DNA of 27,056 bases from DATCMA01 sp036563645. GTDB taxonomy: Bacteria; Actinomycetota; Actinomycetes; Mycobacteriales; Micromonosporaceae. The notes under the pieces were generated by a model. It made no database searches. It had not been told where the DNA came from and saw only the letters and a program-made list of their open reading frames with translations. Location: contig DATCMA010000033.1 of the NCBI GenBank assembly GCA_036563645.1, positions 1 to 27,056 on the forward strand, read 5' to 3'. The first letter of the stretch is position 1, and each line of letters starts with the position of its first letter. Positions 25,048-27,056 of the stretch are shown here, piece after piece. Position numbers and translations under genes: made by a program.

Positions 25048-26678
25048 CAGGCATCACCTTCCAAATGCTCCTCGACGTGGATCCCGAGGTTTACCGGCAG
25101 GCAGCCAACGCCTGGGACCGGTTGGCGAGGATGTTGGACGATCGGGCCGACGGCCTCCGGCCAGCCGTCAAGAAGATCTCGGAGGTGTGGGACGGCGAAG
25201 CCGGCGCCGCGGCGGAGAAGCACTGCGACAAGCTGCGGCGAGATGTTGAGTCGGCGTTCGTACCAATCACCGGGATCGCGCAGGCGCTCAGCCAGCACGC
25301 CGCCGACCTCGCCGAGCTGCAAGCGAAAGCGCGCCAACTCATCAAAGACGGCAGCGATCTCCACATCACCATCCACTCGGATGGGTCAATGGAAATCGAT
25401 CCGGGCCACTCGAATGAGTGGACCGCCCGGTCGATGTCCTCCCTAGTTTGGCGGCGCGACAATCTGATCAAAGAAGCCGCCGAGTTGGACGCGCAGACCG
25501 CGAGTCGGATCAACGAACACGCCGAGGCGACGTCCGGTGGGTCGAAGGGTCGGGTGGATCGGTCCTCCATTCCTCCCATCGGCACCGATCCGCGCAAGGT
25601 CAAGGAGTGGTGGGACAAGCTCACTCCGGAACAACGCCGGTACCTGGTCACCAACTACCCCGAGCTCATCGGCAATCTCGACGGCGTGCCGATCGAATAT
25701 CGGGACATTGCCAACCGGATCCTGCTGGACCAGGAAAAGGACCGGCTGTCTGGGCGGCTCAAGGAGATCGACGATCGCTTGGCGTACATTCGCTCCATGA
25801 TCGATCAAGGGCGCGGCCGCGAGCTGTACCCGAACGAGCCGAACCCGCTCGGCGCGGCGCTCGCGGAGATCGACCGCCTCAATGCCGAACGCGCCGACAT
25901 CTCCAGCAAACTCTCCGGTCTCCAGCAGATCGAAAAGCGCCTCAACGACTCCAGCCTGCCGCGGGCCTACCTCATTGGCTTGTCCACCAAGGGTGACGGC
26001 AAGGTGATCCTCTCCGTCGGCAACCCGGATGAGTCGGACAACGTCCTCACCTACGTGCCCGGCACCGGCTCTGAGCTAGCCAAATCACGCGGCGATATCA
26101 AACGGATCGACGCAATGTTTGAGGACGCAAAAGGTGCTGATTCTAAAGAGCAAACGGCGGTCGTCCTCTGGCTCGGGTACGATGCGCCAGACAATCCCAT
26201 CCGCGACGCGGGGTTTGACAAGTACGCCGACGCGGCCGTCGATCCGTTGAGCCGATTCCAGACTGGGCTGCGCGCGACGCACAACGGAGAGCAGTCGTTC
26301 AACACGGTGCTCGGCCACAGTTACGGGTCTACGGTGATCGGCCACACCGCGACGCAGAAGGGGATCGACGCCGACGCCCTCATCTTTGTCGGGTCCCCTG
26401 GCGTCGACGCCGACAAGGCATCCGATCTCAAAGGCGTACCGCCGAGCCAGGTGTGGGCGACCACCGCCGAAAACGACGTCATCAGGCGGGTGCCGGAATT
26501 CATTCATGGAAACCACCCCGTCGACGATGACTTCGGCGCGCAGGTGTTCACGAGCGATCCGGGCCCAAATAACGAATTGAAGGCTCACTCCAGCTATTGG
26601 GATGACGGCAACAAAGCCCGGAAAAATATTGCAAACATCGCCACAAACCAGGGCTCGAAAGTGGAGATAGCTAAGTGA
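25044..26678 (+). CDS. WxG-headed DUF1023 alpha/beta hydrolase, putative T7SS effector
   Basis: The 544-aa protein starts at GTG 25044 behind AGGAGG. Its first 100 residues form a WXG100-like helical hairpin with W49-D-G51. A helical linker follows, with KEWWDKLTPEQRRYLVTNYPELIGNLDGVP (about 187-216), the hallmark opening of DUF1023 proteins, and a coiled-coil-like stretch (about 230-300). The C-terminal alpha/beta hydrolase has the nucleophile elbow GHSYGS with S426 and a likely catalytic H515 in AHSSYWD; the acid residue is not assigned. Family members are predicted lipid or ester hydrolases. It overlaps the EspC-like gene and the lipoprotein gene (GTGA on both sides), arguing for a coupled three-gene unit. 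No signal peptide is present, consistent with T7SS export. Confidence 0.88.
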   Translation: MTGITFQMLLDVDPEVYRQAANAWDRLARMLDDRADGLRPAVKKISEVWDGEAGAAAEKHCDKLRRDVESAFVPITGIAQALSQHAADLAELQAKARQLIKDGSDLHITIHSDGSMEIDPGHSNEWTARSMSSLVWRRDNLIKEAAELDAQTASRINEHAEATSGGSKGRVDRSSIPPIGTDPRKVKEWWDKLTPEQRRYLVTNYPELIGNLDGVPIEYRDIANRILLDQEKDRLSGRLKEIDDRLAYIRSMIDQGRGRELYPNEPNPLGAALAEIDRLNAERADISSKLSGLQQIEKRLNDSSLPRAYLIGLSTKGDGKVILSVGNPDESDNVLTYVPGTGSELAKSRGDIKRIDAMFEDAKGADSKEQTAVVLWLGYDAPDNPIRDAGFDKYADAAVDPLSRFQTGLRATHNGEQSFNTVLGHSYGSTVIGHTATQKGIDADALIFVGSPGVDADKASDLKGVPPSQVWATTAENDVIRRVPEFIHGNHPVDDDFGAQVFTSDPGPNNELKAHSSYWDDGNKARKNIANIATNQGSKVEIAK

Positions 26679-27056
26679 CAATCAACCGAAGAATGGGCCG
26701 ATGGATAGCCGGCGCGGCGATAGTCATCGGTGCCGCGCTCATCGCGGGCTGTGGGGATGACTCCTACATGCAGCCCACCATGACCACGGCGGAGGCTGAA
26801 GCACGCATCGAAAAACTCATCCACGACGCCTTCGCCCGACTCCCACCCGGAGCCACACTTATACGGTCATGGAACGGCGGAGTGCCATGCGAAGATATCT
26901 TCCGCGGGTTATATGGTAAAGAAACTGTAGAAATTCACTACAAAATTGACTATTCGCGTGAATGGCCCGTCGATGAGGTCATACCCCGCCTCGTCGAATA
27001 CTGGAAACAACAAGGCACCACGGTCCACCGAGACGACCGCGACCACGTCCAACCAG
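26675..27056 (+). CDS. Lipoprotein, 3'-truncated by window end
   Basis: The frame opens at GTG 26675, overlapping the hydrolase stop as GTGA, and stays open to the window end (127 codons seen). It begins with an Arg-rich n-region (RRMGRW) and a hydrophobic stretch ending in the lipobox LIAG-C26, so the mature protein should be lipidated and anchored outside the membrane. ATG at 26693 is an alternative start within the signal peptide. The mature part has a TTAEAEARIEKLIHDAF helix and later VEIHYKIDYSREWP and RLVEYWKQQGTTVHRDD, resembling small actinobacterial lipoproteins found after WXG/DUF1023 genes. The second half uses more A/T-ending codons than neighbouring genes. Immunity or docking roles are inference. 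Confidence 0.85.
   Translation, partial: MTINRRMGRWIAGAAIVIGAALIAGCGDDSYMQPTMTTAEAEARIEKLIHDAFARLPPGATLIRSWNGGVPCEDIFRGLYGKETVEIHYKIDYSREWPVDEVIPRLVEYWKQQGTTVHRDDRDHVQP

Overview
The window is high-GC DNA from a filamentous-type actinobacterium. Evidence: GC-rich third codon positions with long shadow frames, many GTG starts, GTGA/TGATG stop-start overlaps, apparently leaderless genes, a conservon (cvnABCD with a P450), an actinobacterial SdhCAB set and type VII secretion (T7SS) substrate genes. The genus cannot be fixed from sequence alone. I saw no rRNA, tRNA, CRISPR array, transposase or integrase.

Left part (1-9800): a 5'-truncated unrecognised gene, a DUF2231 membrane protein, the large DEAH helicase HrpA, then a divergent LysR regulator / sdhCAB pair. 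The 75-bp gap between lysR and sdhC holds a clear LysR-type operator (ATAG-N7-CTAT, T-N11-A) next to the lysR start and a -35/-10 pair that makes sdhC look leaderless. sdhC, sdhA and sdhB are tightly coupled and end at a 20-bp hairpin.

Middle (9850-15400): an integral membrane acyltransferase whose family-conserved N-terminus can only be included with a CTG start, a hotdog thioesterase, a 68-aa orphan, a GPP34 (GOLPH3-like) protein, and the transcription accessory protein Tex. A perfect 11-bp hairpin separates tex from the convergent minus-strand block.

Minus-strand block (15453-24293, read right to left): a small acidic protein, a divergent Nramp-like transporter, an EAL-HDOD protein, then the conservon: CvnA sensor-kinase-like protein, CvnB roadblock protein, CvnC DUF742 protein, CvnD GTPase, followed at once by a cytochrome P450 and its 3Fe-4S-type ferredoxin. 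This reads as a membrane-associated G-protein-like signalling complex coupled to a redox output.

Right edge (24608-27056, plus strand): an EspC/WXG100-like protein with a YxxxD export motif, a WxG-headed DUF1023 alpha/beta hydrolase, and a lipoprotein cut by the window end. All three overlap start-to-stop. This looks like a T7SS-exported hydrolase with its partner and a membrane lipoprotein, and is the best candidate here for an uncharacterised system.
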